From: an uncultured Pseudomonadota bacterium
GTDB lineage: Bacteria; Pseudomonadota; Gammaproteobacteria; Steroidobacterales; Steroidobacteraceae
Direction: 5' to 3'
DNA length: 64,000 bases
Assembly (NCBI GenBank): GCA_937920275.1
Contig: CALGVD010000006.1
Coordinates: forward strand, 1 to 64,000
The position numbers were made by a program, and so were the translations under genes. Shown here piece by piece: positions 18,390-26,725 of this stretch. A model generated the notes under the pieces. The model did no database searches and was not told the DNA's origin. It saw only the letters and a list, made by a program, of their open reading frames with translations. Every line of letters starts with the position of its first letter. The stretch's first letter is position 1.

Positions 18390-20963
18390 TTACAGCTTCA
18401 GTCGCGCACCCACGAATACGCTGTAGCCGAACTGCTCGTACTCGTAGACCCGGCTCGGCCGACCGTAGTAGCGGATGCCCTTGGAGTTGGTCAGGTTCTT
18501 GGCCTCGACGAAGCCCTCGAGCATCTTGCTGAACTGGTAGCTGGCGGTGAAATCGATCTGGTCGCGGCCCGCGACATAGAGATCGAGCGCACCGTCTTCC
18601 GCGTTGATCTCATCGAGGTAATCGCTGCGGTCGGTGAAGCTCAGACGCAGGCTGACCGGACCCTTCTCGTAGAACAGCGCGAAGTTCGACACCGTCTCGG
18701 ACTGCCCGGGCAACGGGAAGTACTTCCGACCGCCGTAGCTGCGGCCGACATCGATGGAGGCATCGACATAGGTGAAGTTCGCGAACACGCCGAAGCCCGA
18801 CAGCCAACCCGGCAGCTGCGTGAACTGCTGCTGCCAGGCGAGCTCGACGCCGTACAACTCACCGTCCGCGTTCTCCGGCGTGATGATCGCCGCCGGCGCA
18901 CCCAAGTAGGTTCCCGTGCTGCGCAGCGTGTAGTTGTAGTCGGAGAGGTCCTTGTAGAAACCGCTGGCGGACAAGAGGCCGATCGGCTCGAAGTAGTACT
19001 CGAGCGACGCATCGAGGTTGTTCGACAGCGTCGGCTTGAGCGCCGGATTGCCCTGCTCGACGACGAGCAGCGTGCCGTCCTGCGACTCGACGGCGCGCGG
19101 GACGATGTCCGTGAAGTCCGGGCGCATCATGCCGCGGGTGACAGCGGCACGGGCGATCAGCGCATCGGTGACCTCGTAGCGGAGCGTGAGGCCGGGAAAG
19201 ACATCAGTATAGCTGCGCTCGTCGGTACGGGTGCTGAGGGCACCCGTATCCTCGTTGAAGACCGGAGCGGACCCTTCGGTCTCGGTACGCTCGACGCGCA
19301 ACCCCGCCACCAGGCTCAAGCGGCCGAAGTCAAGATCGGCCATGGCGTAGCCTGCGAGCACGGTCTCATCGGCCGTGTAATCGGCGGTCGCCGACTGCTC
19401 GACGCGGATCGGCGAACGGGCCTTGGTGGCGTTGAAGTAGGCGTCTGCAAGGGAGGTGTCTACCTTGAAACCGAGGTCGTAGTTGTAGTTCCGGCTCGGG
19501 AGGCTGGAGAGGTAGCCCGAGAGCGGACGACCGAGCGAGGCTGAAGAAGCCCGGTCACGGAATCGGTTCTGGTCCACCTTACGCTCACTAGTCTTGTACT
19601 TGGCACCGAACTTCAAGCGGCCTTCGGCACCACCCCACTGCACCGGAAGGCCCGCATTGATGACTGCCGCGATCGTATCGTCGGAGGTGTCGGAGGTGCG
19701 GTACGCGTTCTCGCGGAACGAGAAGTTCGCCGGATTGAGGTGCTGGTTGGTGGTGAACAGCGAGATCGCGGGCTCGCGGACATCGTCCGTGAAATCGTAG
19801 CTGATCGGCGCAGTCGCAGTGCCAAGCGCCGCGGTACGCCACAACAGCTCGTCGCGTTGGGGGTAGGTCTGTTCGGTGCTCGCGATCGACACCGATCCAT
19901 CGAGCGTCCAAGTGGCGAAGTCCTTCGAACCGCCGATCTCGCCGGTGACGATCTCGTTGCGCACGGTGCGATGCCGGATCTGCTTGCCGACGCGGATGTT
20001 GCGGAACGAGGCTTTCTCGTCCGTCGCGCCGGGCAGCAGTACGCCCTCGGACCACAGCAGGAGCAACTGATTGCGGTACTCATCGTCCGTGAACCGCGAC
20101 CAAGTGCCGCGGGCGAAGAGGCGGCCGCCGTCATCGGTGCGCATCTCCGCCGCACCGGTGAAGGCCATGCGCTCGCGCTGGGTGTCGTAATCTTTGAAAA
20201 GCGTCTCTTCGGCGCCGAACACCTGCCCGCCTTCGGGCCGGTCCAACCGGGCCCATACGGTCTCGATGTTGTCGACCTGACGGTCGGTCTCGGAGTAGCT
20301 GCCCGAAAACAGAAGCCCGAAGCGTTGGTCGCCGTCCCAGATATCGCTCACGGTGAACGAGCCACGCTTGTCGTGGGTACCGCCGAATTCGTTGTAGGAA
20401 CCACCGAACGAGCCCCGGGCACGGAAACCTTTGTAGTCGAACGGTGACTGCGTCTTGATGTTGACCGCACCCGTGATCGAGTCCGCATCCTGGTCCGGCC
20501 GCAGGGTCTTGGTGATCTCGAGCGAGCTGACGATGTCCGAGGGGATGGTATCGAGGTCGATGGCGCGTGTCTCAGGATCAACTGCCGAGATGCTCACACC
20601 GTCGATGGTCACGGCCGAGAATTCAGACGGGCCGCCACGGACATTGATGTACCGGCCCTCACCCTGGTCGCGGGAGATCGCGACACCGACGACGCGTTGC
20701 AGCGCCTCGGCGATGTTCGGGTCCGGGAAGCGGCCGATGGCATCGGCGGCCACCACATTGGTGACGCCGCTGGCGTTCTTCTGCTGGTCTGCCGCGCGCC
20801 TCGCCGAGTCGATGATGGCGGTGATGACCACCTCCTGCAGCACATCGGCGTCGGTGGGCGCGGTCGCCGCAGGGGCCTGTTGCGCGAGCGCGCCGATCGG
20901 GGCGAGCAGGGCTGCGACGATGGCAGTGCGGCAGGCGGCGTGGACGCCGGAATTGATGGACAT
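18390..20963 (-). CDS. TonB-dependent receptor (Xanthomonas/Caulobacter type)
   Basis: This 857-aa outer-membrane transporter has a signal peptide (ending GALAQQ) and a TonB-box-like VLQEVVITA. A plug domain follows (about residues 60-180) with DAIGRFPDPNIAEALQRVVG, YINVRGGPSEFSAVTIDG and DADSITGAVNIKTQSPFDYK, signatures of the Xanth-Caul receptor subfamily. The beta-barrel runs to the C-terminal strand FGYSVFVGARLKL. A GAGG Shine-Dalgarno lies 6 bases before the ATG. The downstream phytase suggests it imports a phosphate-containing or inositol-phosphate substrate; TonB receptor-phytase pairs are known in proteobacteria. The substrate is inferred only from context. Confidence 0.93.
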   Translation of the reverse strand: MSINSGVHAACRTAIVAALLAPIGALAQQAPAATAPTDADVLQEVVITAIIDSARRAADQQKNASGVTNVVAADAIGRFPDPNIAEALQRVVGVAISRDQGEGRYINVRGGPSEFSAVTIDGVSISAVDPETRAIDLDTIPSDIVSSLEITKTLRPDQDADSITGAVNIKTQSPFDYKGFRARGSFGGSYNEFGGTHDKRGSFTVSDIWDGDQRFGLLFSGSYSETDRQVDNIETVWARLDRPEGGQVFGAEETLFKDYDTQRERMAFTGAAEMRTDDGGRLFARGTWSRFTDDEYRNQLLLLWSEGVLLPGATDEKASFRNIRVGKQIRHRTVRNEIVTGEIGGSKDFATWTLDGSVSIASTEQTYPQRDELLWRTAALGTATAPISYDFTDDVREPAISLFTTNQHLNPANFSFRENAYRTSDTSDDTIAAVINAGLPVQWGGAEGRLKFGAKYKTSERKVDQNRFRDRASSASLGRPLSGYLSSLPSRNYNYDLGFKVDTSLADAYFNATKARSPIRVEQSATADYTADETVLAGYAMADLDFGRLSLVAGLRVERTETEGSAPVFNEDTGALSTRTDERSYTDVFPGLTLRYEVTDALIARAAVTRGMMRPDFTDIVPRAVESQDGTLLVVEQGNPALKPTLSNNLDASLEYYFEPIGLLSASGFYKDLSDYNYTLRSTGTYLGAPAAIITPENADGELYGVELAWQQQFTQLPGWLSGFGVFANFTYVDASIDVGRSYGGRKYFPLPGQSETVSNFALFYEKGPVSLRLSFTDRSDYLDEINAEDGALDLYVAGRDQIDFTASYQFSKMLEGFVEAKNLTNSKGIRYYGRPSRVYEYEQFGYSVFVGARLKL

Positions 20964-21015
20964 GATGACCTCGGACGGACCCAGTAGAGATAGGTCGCCA
21001 TGGTCGTCACCCCGC

Positions 21016-21055
21016 GTGACAGAACGATTACGAAATCATTACCAGATGATGACTA
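21016..21055 (-). promoter_or_regulatory. Four-unit Pho-box-like direct repeat array
   Basis: On the minus strand four heptamers sit at exact 11-base spacing: TAGTCAT (21055-21049), TGGTAAT (21044-21038), TCGTAAT (21033-21027) and CTGTCAC (21022-21016). The Pho box bound by PhoB dimers is two CTGTCAT-like heptamers with 4-base spacers, so this looks like two boxes in tandem. The last unit matches the consensus fully at CTGTCAY and the others keep GTMAT. It lies 52 bases before the receptor start codon. I see no ideal -10 at the usual distance; the closest is TATCTC at 20987-20992. Confidence 0.6.
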
Positions 21056-21076
21056 AGCCGCTGTTTTAAGCGTCCG

Positions 21077-21586
21077 TCAGGCGGTATCCCGACGCACCAG
21101 TGTCACGAAGGACATGTCGCAGGCATGCCGTTCGTCGGCTGGCCAACGCTCGCGCGCGGTCTCCCGCCACACCTGAGGATCGAACGGCGTCAGACGGGCA
21201 TCGCCTTCCGGCTGGGCGTGGACTTCGGTGAGCAGGATGCGGTCGGCCAGCGGCAGCGCGAGCGCGTAGATCTGCGCGCCGCCGATGACCGTCAGCTCGG
21301 GCACTTCACCGGCGACGGCCAGCGCCGTCGCGAAGTCCGGCACCACCTGCACGACAGGATCGTGCGGCAGCCAGCCCGCTTGGCGCGTGAGGACGATGTT
21401 GAGGCGCCCCGGCAAGGCTCGGCCGATCGACTCGAATGTCTTGCGACCCATGACCACCGGCTTGCCGATCGTCGCCGCCTTGAAGCGCCGCAGGTCCTCC
21501 GGCAATCGCCACGGTAGCCCACCGTCACGGCCGATCACGCCGTTGTCGGCCATGGCGACCGCGAGCGTGATCGACGGTGTCGGCAT
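21077..21586 (-). CDS. folA: Dihydrofolate reductase
   Basis: This 169-aa NADPH-dependent enzyme regenerates tetrahydrofolate after thymidylate synthesis. Family residues are in ITLAVAMADNGVIGRDGGLP followed by WRLPEDLRRFK (the active-site acid), then PVVMGRKTFESIGRALPGR, NIVLTRQ and VIGGAQIYALALPLADRILL. The length and motifs are those of a normal trimethoprim-sensitive type enzyme. It begins one base after the SET-domain gene stops and lies downstream of thyA, so the two coupled folate genes flank the SET gene in one operon. Confidence 0.96.
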   Translation of the reverse strand: MPTPSITLAVAMADNGVIGRDGGLPWRLPEDLRRFKAATIGKPVVMGRKTFESIGRALPGRLNIVLTRQAGWLPHDPVVQVVPDFATALAVAGEVPELTVIGGAQIYALALPLADRILLTEVHAQPEGDARLTPFDPQVWRETARERWPADERHACDMSFVTLVRRDTA

Positions 21587-21587
21587 G

Positions 21588-22166
21588 TCAGCGTCGGCGA
21601 CCGGCCTTGGCGCGGGAAACGGGCTTTTTAGCCGGCTTCTTGGCGGGCTTCTTGGCCTTTTTCTTGGGCGCCTTCTTCTTCGGCGCCTTCTTCACCGGCT
21701 TCTCGGCTGGGTAAAGCATGGTGCCGCGGCACTTCGGGCTGCCACAGCGGCAGGCGAAGATCTCATCGACATCGTCCGGATCGTCCTTCTCGCGCCCGAT
21801 CTCGTAGTCATAGCCGAGTTCCTCGCCCTTCTCGATGAGACGGGTCGACTCGATGAAGACGCGGCGCTCCTGGATGATCGACTCGCAGTTGCCATCGCAG
21901 GAGTGGTTGATGAAACGCGCGCCGTTGCCACCGACGCCTGCATCGATCACCACATGTCGGTCGACGATGAAGAGGAATGTGTGGTTGTCGTTCGGGTCGT
22001 GGTCTACATATCGATCGTCTGCTTGCTTGTGCGTGATCCGGTCACCGAGATACTCGATGACCCGGGTGCCCTTCGGGATGCGGCGCGCAGCGAAGACGCC
22101 CTTGCCGTGTATGGGGGAATCGCGGACCTCGATCCAGCGGCTGGTGCGCATTTCGGGAATCGGCAC
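21588..22166 (-). CDS. SET-domain protein-lysine methyltransferase with histone-H1-like tail
   Basis: A 192-aa protein with a compact SET domain (about residues 8-135). Visible motifs are DSPIHGKGVFAARRIPKGTR (SAM-binding start), ARFINHSCDGNCES (the NHSC active-site pseudoknot) and GEELGYDYE (catalytic Tyr). A post-SET zinc motif FACRCGSPKCRGTM follows. The last ~40 residues are Lys/Ala/Pro repeats (KKAPKKKAPKKKAKKPAKK and then KPAKKPVSRAKAGRRR), like histone H1 or bacterial H1-like proteins. SET proteins transfer methyl groups from SAM to lysines. The substrate is unknown; the tail may bind DNA or be self-methylated (inference). It lies between thyA and folA on the same strand. Confidence 0.9.
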   Translation of the reverse strand: MPIPEMRTSRWIEVRDSPIHGKGVFAARRIPKGTRVIEYLGDRITHKQADDRYVDHDPNDNHTFLFIVDRHVVIDAGVGGNGARFINHSCDGNCESIIQERRVFIESTRLIEKGEELGYDYEIGREKDDPDDVDEIFACRCGSPKCRGTMLYPAEKPVKKAPKKKAPKKKAKKPAKKPAKKPVSRAKAGRRR

Positions 22167-22220
22167 GGTGGGGTCTCTCCTTGTGGTCTTCGAGCGTGAC
22201 GGGTTACGAGCCTGACGGGC

Positions 22221-23015
22221 TCAAACCGCCACCGGCGCACGGATGGCCGGGTGCGGGTCATAGCCTCTGAAATCGAAGTCATCGAAAGCATAGTCGAACA
22301 AGCTGGGTGGACGCCGAAGGATCGCCAGTGTCGGCAGCGGCCGCGGTTCCCGCGCGAGCTGCAGATCCGCCTGCTCGAGATGATTGAGGTAGAGATGGCA
22401 ATCGCCGCCGGTCCAGACGAAATCACCGACATCAAGCGCGCATTGCTCCGCCACCATGTGGGTGAGCAAGGCATAAGAGGCGATGTTGAACGGCACTCCG
22501 AGGAAGATGTCGGCGCTGCGCTGGTAGAGCTGACAAGAAAGCCGGCCCTCCGCCACATGGAACTGGAAGAAAGCGTGGCAAGGCATCAACGCCATCTTCG
22601 AGAGCTCACCCACATTCCAGGCGCTGACGATGATGCGCCGAGAGTCGGGCTGCGTCCGCAGCTGGTGAAGCACCTCGGCGATCTGGTCGATGCTGCCGCC
22701 ATCGGGGGTCGGCCATGAGCGCCACTGCTTACCGTAGACCGGTCCGAGTTCCCCGTCGGCATCCGCCCATTCGTCCCAGATCGAGACTCCATGCTCGCGC
22801 AGGTAGGCGACATTGGTGTCGCCGCGCAGGAACCAGAGCAGTTCGTGCACCACCGACTTCAGGTGCACCTTTTTGGTGGTGACCAACGGAAACCCGCGGC
22901 GCAGGTCGAAACGCATCTGATGACCGAACACCGAGAGCGTGCCGGTTCCGGTGCGGTCGGCCTTGCGGGTGCCGTGGTCGCGCACGAGACGCAGCAGATC
23001 CTGGTACTGCTGCAT
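22221..23015 (-). CDS. thyA: Thymidylate synthase
   Basis: A 264-aa enzyme, the same length as E. coli ThyA, that converts dUMP to dTMP using methylene-tetrahydrofolate. The catalytic Cys is in [15 protein letters not shown]. Other signatures are [54 protein letters not shown] and [11 protein letters not shown]. lgt ends three bases upstream, the conserved lgt-thyA pair, and the SET gene and folA follow. The dihydrofolate it makes is recycled by folA in the same operon. Confidence 0.97.
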   Translation of the reverse strand: MQQYQDLLRLVRDHGTRKADRTGTGTLSVFGHQMRFDLRRGFPLVTTKKVHLKSVVHELLWFLRGDTNVAYLREHGVSIWDEWADADGELGPVYGKQWRSWPTPDGGSIDQIAEVLHQLRTQPDSRRIIVSAWNVGELSKMALMPCHAFFQFHVAEGRLSCQLYQRSADIFLGVPFNIASYALLTHMVAEQCALDVGDFVWTGGDCHLYLNHLEQADLQLAREPRPLPTLAILRRPPSLFDYAFDDFDFRGYDPHPAIRAPVAV

Positions 23016-23018
23016 CGG

Positions 23019-23825
23019 TCAGCGCCGCTCCACCGTCCGCTCGTTCCCGCTCGTCTCGTTGCGCCGATACGCGAGCGACAACAAAGCGAGTCCGGCGATC
23101 AGCATCGGCAGGGTCAGCAGGTGTCCCATGGTGAGCCAGCCGCCGTAGAGGTAGCCGATGTGTTCATCCGGCAACCGCCAGAACTCTACCGTGAGGCGCC
23201 CGAGCGCGTACATCACGAGGAACAAGCCAGCGGGCGCGAAACGCGGCCGCGGCTTCGAGGTGAACCACCAGAGCACGGCGGCGAGCAGCAGACCCTCGAG
23301 CAAGGCTTCGTATACTTGGGTCGGGTGGCGCGGTATCCCGTCCACCAGAAAGACCCAGGGCGCATCACCCGACCGACCCCACAATTCGCCGTTGATGAAG
23401 TTGCCCATGCGCACGGCGAAGATACCGAGCCCCGGCAAGGCGGCGGCGAAGTCGAACACATCGGCGATCTGCCGGCCGCGGCTGCGCGCGAACCACGCGA
23501 GCGCCAACAGCACGCCGATCAAGCCACCATGGAAGGACATGCCCCCGTCCGTGATGCGCAGTGGATACCACGGATCCTCGGCCCAGAAGCCGAGCCCATA
23601 GAAGAGGACATAGCCGAGGCGCCCGCCGAGGATCACCCCGAGCATCGCGAAGAACAGGAAGTCATCGACATCGACCGCGCTCCAGGTCGACCCTGGCCGT
23701 GCCGCGCGGCGACGGGCGAGCCACCACGCCGTGGCGAAGGCGATGACGTAGGTGAGCCCGTACCACCGCACCTGGAGGGGTCCCAGCGAGAAGGCGACCG
23801 GATCGAAGCCGGGATAGGTCAGCAT
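23019..23825 (-). CDS. lgt: Prolipoprotein diacylglyceryl transferase
   Basis: A 268-aa inner-membrane enzyme with seven predicted helices that attaches diacylglycerol to the lipobox Cys of prelipoproteins. Signatures are PLQVRWYGLTYVIAFATAWW, LGGRLGYVLFYGLGF, GGMSFHGGLIGVLLALAWF (with the essential His) and the Lgt signature VRMGNFINGELWGR. The C-terminus has the last helix LPMLIAGLALLSLAYRR. It ends three bases before thyA. rlmI ends 13 bases upstream on the same strand. Confidence 0.97.
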   Translation of the reverse strand: MLTYPGFDPVAFSLGPLQVRWYGLTYVIAFATAWWLARRRAARPGSTWSAVDVDDFLFFAMLGVILGGRLGYVLFYGLGFWAEDPWYPLRITDGGMSFHGGLIGVLLALAWFARSRGRQIADVFDFAAALPGLGIFAVRMGNFINGELWGRSGDAPWVFLVDGIPRHPTQVYEALLEGLLLAAVLWWFTSKPRPRFAPAGLFLVMYALGRLTVEFWRLPDEHIGYLYGGWLTMGHLLTLPMLIAGLALLSLAYRRNETSGNERTVERR

Positions 23826-23838
23826 CCCGCGATTCTAA

Positions 23839-25083
23839 CTACAGCGACCGGGTGACGCGGCAGAAAAACGCCTTGAGGTAACGCGTCTCGGGGATGGCGG
23901 GGTGGACGGGGTGATCCGGCGACTGACCGCCTTGATGCAGCACTTGCACGAAACGGTCGACATGCCGGGCCGCGGTCTGGATCGCCCCGCGAAGCTCCTC
24001 GCCAGGCATGTGGAAGGAGCAGGAACACGACACCAGCAGACCGTCCGGTTCGAGCACCCGCAACGCGAGCTGGTTGAGCTTGCGATAGGCGGCCTGTCCC
24101 TGCGGGAATTCCTTACGGCGCTTGATGAATGCCGGCGGATCGACGATCACGGCATCGAAACGCTCACCGGCGGCGGCGAGCGCGGCAAGGGCATCGAATG
24201 CGTCATCGCGCAGGAGGGTCGGGACGACGGGCGCTGCGCCGTCCCCTGCCGCCACCGCCTGCACATGCACCCCCGCGAGGGCGAGGGCGCTCGCGGACGA
24301 ATCGATGCAGGTGATCGCGCGGGCGCCGAGGGCGGCGGCCGTCGTCGCCCAACCGCCCGCGTAGCTACAGACATCGAGCACGCGCTTTCCCGGCGGCAGA
24401 AAGCGTCCGAGCAAACTGCGGTTGAAGGTCTGGTCGTAGAACCAGCCGGTCTTCTGAGCGCTCTCGAACGGGATGGCGAAACGCAGCTCCCGCCCGTCGG
24501 GCAGCGTCTCGCGCACTTCGAGCTCCGTCGGCATATCGCCTTGGACGCAGACGATCTCGCTCGGCAGATCCTCGACGCTACGGGCGCCCGAGTCGTTCTT
24601 CCAGAGCAGAACCCGTGGCGCGATCACTTTGACGAGCGCGGCTTCGATGACCGGTCGCAACCGCTCCATGCCGGCGGTCCCGATCTGGCCGACCAGGACA
24701 TCGCCGTAGCGATCGATGACGAGACCCGGCAAGCCGTCAGCCTCGCCGAACACCAAGCGATAGTAGGGCTTGGGATAGAGGCTCTCGCGCAACGCCAGCG
24801 CCGCACGCAGCCGCGTGAGGACCCACGCCCGACCGACCGGTGTCTCGGCGTCACGCGTCAGCAACCGCGCGGCGATCAGCGTCGCCGGGTTCACATAGGC
24901 GATGCCGAGAGGCTGCCCGCGGTCGGTCACCACCCGGGCCTGCTGCCCGGGCTCGAACGCGGTGAGGGGTGTCGCGGTGGTGTCCACCTCGTTGCTGAAG
25001 ACCCAAAGATGTCCCGCGCGCAGGCGTCGATCTTCACCGCGACGCAGGCGCAATTCGGGCAGGTTCGCGGAGGTTGTGCTCAA
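23839..25083 (-). CDS. rlmI: Class I SAM-dependent rRNA methyltransferase, RlmI family
   Basis: The N-terminal PUA domain (LPELRLRRGEDRRLRAGHLW, VFSNEV) leads to a RlmI-type methyltransferase domain: FNRSLLGRFLPPGKRVLDVC, SYAGGWATTAAALGA, VDPPAFIKRRKEFPQG and LVSCSCSFHM. RlmI makes m5C1962 in 23S rRNA in E. coli; the exact site here is inferred. No ATG or GTG fits the start. I propose the TTG at 25083 (414 aa; AGG about 9 bases upstream), with another in-frame TTG at 25134 that would add 17 residues. The rest of the gene is intact. It leads the rlmI-lgt-thyA-SET-folA series. Confidence 0.88.
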   Translation of the reverse strand: MSTTSANLPELRLRRGEDRRLRAGHLWVFSNEVDTTATPLTAFEPGQQARVVTDRGQPLGIAYVNPATLIAARLLTRDAETPVGRAWVLTRLRAALALRESLYPKPYYRLVFGEADGLPGLVIDRYGDVLVGQIGTAGMERLRPVIEAALVKVIAPRVLLWKNDSGARSVEDLPSEIVCVQGDMPTELEVRETLPDGRELRFAIPFESAQKTGWFYDQTFNRSLLGRFLPPGKRVLDVCSYAGGWATTAAALGARAITCIDSSASALALAGVHVQAVAAGDGAAPVVPTLLRDDAFDALAALAAAGERFDAVIVDPPAFIKRRKEFPQGQAAYRKLNQLALRVLEPDGLLVSCSCSFHMPGEELRGAIQTAARHVDRFVQVLHQGGQSPDHPVHPAIPETRYLKAFFCRVTRSL

Positions 25084-25168
25084 GGGGAGACCTGCGGGGA
25101 CGAGACGGGCCGCGGATTCTAGACTGTTCCGCAACCCTGCGGGCCCGGGTGTCCCGGGCGAGGCGCCA

Positions 25169-25420
25169 TCACCGGCTGGGCGATGGACCTGGCGCAGCGC
25201 CCGAACAGGCCTTTGCGCGACGCGCCGCCATCTCGGCGTGCAGGCGCTGCATCGCCTCGGATCCGGTGGTCACACACAGAAAGGGGAACAGGCCGTGCAG
25301 CACGCAGGCCATCCCTGCGACGATCATCCGCAGGCCGAAGGCCGTGGCTTGCATGAGGTGCCCGACATAGCTCTCACCGACCGAGGCCGGGTGTTCTTCG
25401 AAATGTCGCAGCAGTCCCAT
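25169..25420 (-). CDS. DUF6356-like small membrane protein
   Basis: An 83-aa protein with HFEEHPASVGESYVGHLMQA, one central hydrophobic segment (FGLRMIVAGMACVLHGLFPF) and TTGSEAMQRLHAEMAAR. This combination (EHP.SVGE.Y..HL, then a helix and LPFLFVTTGS-like) matches the DUF6356 family of uncharacterised proteins as I remember it. Function is unknown. It lies upstream of rlmI on the same strand and is divergent from the Lrp-type regulator. The C-terminal residues are low-complexity Ala/Pro/Ser. Confidence 0.65.
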   Translation of the reverse strand: MGLLRHFEEHPASVGESYVGHLMQATAFGLRMIVAGMACVLHGLFPFLCVTTGSEAMQRLHAEMAARRAKACSGAAPGPSPSR

Positions 25421-25479
25421 GAGCCTCTACGATATCCCGCGAGGCGGGCAATCGGGTTGCGTTCCCCTGCCTCAGCGGC

Positions 25480-25508
25480 GTGACAAGAGAAAAGAAATAT
25501 CTTAAAAT
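25480..25508 (+). promoter_or_regulatory. Sigma-70-type promoter of the Lrp-family gene
   Basis: GTGACA (25480-25485) and TAAAAT (25503-25508) are each one mismatch from the -35 and -10 consensus and are separated by exactly 17 bases. The spacer is A-rich, unlike the surrounding GC-rich DNA. Transcription would begin near 25515, about 18 bases before the GTG start of the regulator. Confidence 0.65.
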
Positions 25509-25532
25509 TGAGTTTTCGCGCAATGGTGTTTC

Positions 25533-26000
25533 GTGGACAAGCTGGATCGCAAGATACTTGATCTGTTGCAGAAGGATGCCGACCTGACGGCCACCGAGAT
25601 CGCCGAGCGCGTCGGCCTCTCGAAAGCGCCCTGTTGGCGGCGCATCCAAAGGCTGCGCGAGACCGGCGTGATCCGTCGCACGGTGGCCCTGCTCGATGCG
25701 CGAGCCCTTGATGTCGGCACCACGGTGTTCGTCACCATCAAAGCCCCGAGCCACAGCGCCAACTGGTTCGAGCGTTTCTCGAAGGTGGTCCGCGACCTAC
25801 CCGAGGTCACCGAACTGCACCGCATGAGCGGCGATGTCGATTATCTGCTGCGGGTGGTGGTACCTGACATCGCCGCCTACGACGCGGTCTACAAGCGGCT
25901 GATCGCGGCGATCGACATGCTGGATGTCAGCGCCAGTTTCTCGCTCGAGACCATCAAGTCGACCACCGCACTGCCGCTGCACTACGCCAAGCTGTCCTGA
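25533..26000 (+). CDS. Lrp/AsnC-family transcriptional regulator
   Basis: A 155-aa regulator from the GTG at 25533 (MDKLDRKILDLLQKDADLTA). The N-terminal winged helix-turn-helix is clear in TEIAERVGLSKAPCWRRIQR followed by LRETGVIRRTVALLD. The C-terminal RAM (amino-acid-binding) domain shows VFVTIKAPSHSANWFERFSK, LHRMSGDVDYLLRVVVPDIA and the end SFSLETIKSTTALPLHYAKL. Such proteins form dimers to octamers and respond to amino acids. No target gene is evident; the neighbours are convergent or divergent, so it may regulate itself or distant genes. It faces the phosphosulfolactate-phosphatase-like gene across 17 bases. Confidence 0.94.
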   Translation: MDKLDRKILDLLQKDADLTATEIAERVGLSKAPCWRRIQRLRETGVIRRTVALLDARALDVGTTVFVTIKAPSHSANWFERFSKVVRDLPEVTELHRMSGDVDYLLRVVVPDIAAYDAVYKRLIAAIDMLDVSASFSLETIKSTTALPLHYAKLS

Positions 26001-26017
26001 CGCGTCGGCCGGAGGGC

Positions 26018-26725
26018 TCAGGCGGACCGCCGCCGCAACTCGAGCCACCCTTCGTCCGAGCGCCCGAGCGCCACTGCGAACGGAACCTGATCGATCGCGG
26101 TGCAGAGCGCGAAATCGCCCTCCGGCGCCCAATCGGCCGCAGGGTCGAAGAACTTCGCCGCAGCGGGCGCAGCGCGTAGACGCGCGGGCAGTTCCGCTTC
26201 GTCCGGGGAGCCACCCTCGGTCTCCTCGCCGAGCCGCATCGCCAACCAAGCCGCGCAGGACTCGTCCTCGACGCAAGGCTCACGCGCCTCGTGACCCATC
26301 GCGACCAGCGTCACGACGGATGGATGCAGCGCGCGGATCGCCGCCACGGTCGCCGCGGCGTTGGCGAAGGCACCCGTGAACACATGCTGCGCCGAGCGTG
26401 CGGCGGCCACGAGACCTTGGGTACCGGCATGGGTGGTATGGATGATCGTGCGACCTGCAAGCGGCTGCGCAAGGACATCGGTCGGCGAATTACCGCAGTC
26501 GAACCCCGGCAACGGCCGGGCATGACGCTCTCCGACGAGCAAGGCATCAGGCAGGATGGCCTTGAGCGCACGGGCCTCTTCGATCCCGGACACCGGCAAT
26601 ACGCGTTCAGCCCCCGCCGCCAGGGCATGGGCCACGAGCGAGCAGGCACGGAACACATCGATGATCACGGCGACGCCGGTCGCCGAAGCGGCGCCGGCGA
26701 GCAGCGATACGCGTCGGACGGTCAG
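26018..26725 (-). CDS. 2-phosphosulfolactate phosphatase (ComB) family protein
   Basis: A protein of about 235 aa. Family features are VAVIIDVFRACSLVAHALAA, VGERHARPLPGFDCGNSPTD, AGRTIIHTTHAGTQGLVAAA and VTLVAMGHEAREPCVEDESC, with acidic residues that bind Mg2+ in ComB. ComB serves coenzyme M synthesis in methanogens, but many bacteria without coenzyme M carry homologues of unknown role, so I give no gene symbol. The homologous N-terminus (RRVSLLAGA) lies before any ATG, GTG or TTG. The best start is a CTG at 26725 that overlaps the upstream gene's stop (CTGA). A GTG at 26668 would remove conserved residues. Confidence 0.75.
   Translation of the reverse strand: MTVRRVSLLAGAASATGVAVIIDVFRACSLVAHALAAGAERVLPVSGIEEARALKAILPDALLVGERHARPLPGFDCGNSPTDVLAQPLAGRTIIHTTHAGTQGLVAAARSAQHVFTGAFANAAATVAAIRALHPSVVTLVAMGHEAREPCVEDESCAAWLAMRLGEETEGGSPDEAELPARLRAAPAAAKFFDPAADWAPEGDFALCTAIDQVPFAVALGRSDEGWLELRRRSA

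Noticed and set aside
23902-25122. 406-codon plus-strand frame opposite rlmI
   Set aside because: It runs antisense along one conserved methyltransferase gene and shows only Arg/Gly/Asp-rich low-complexity sequence.
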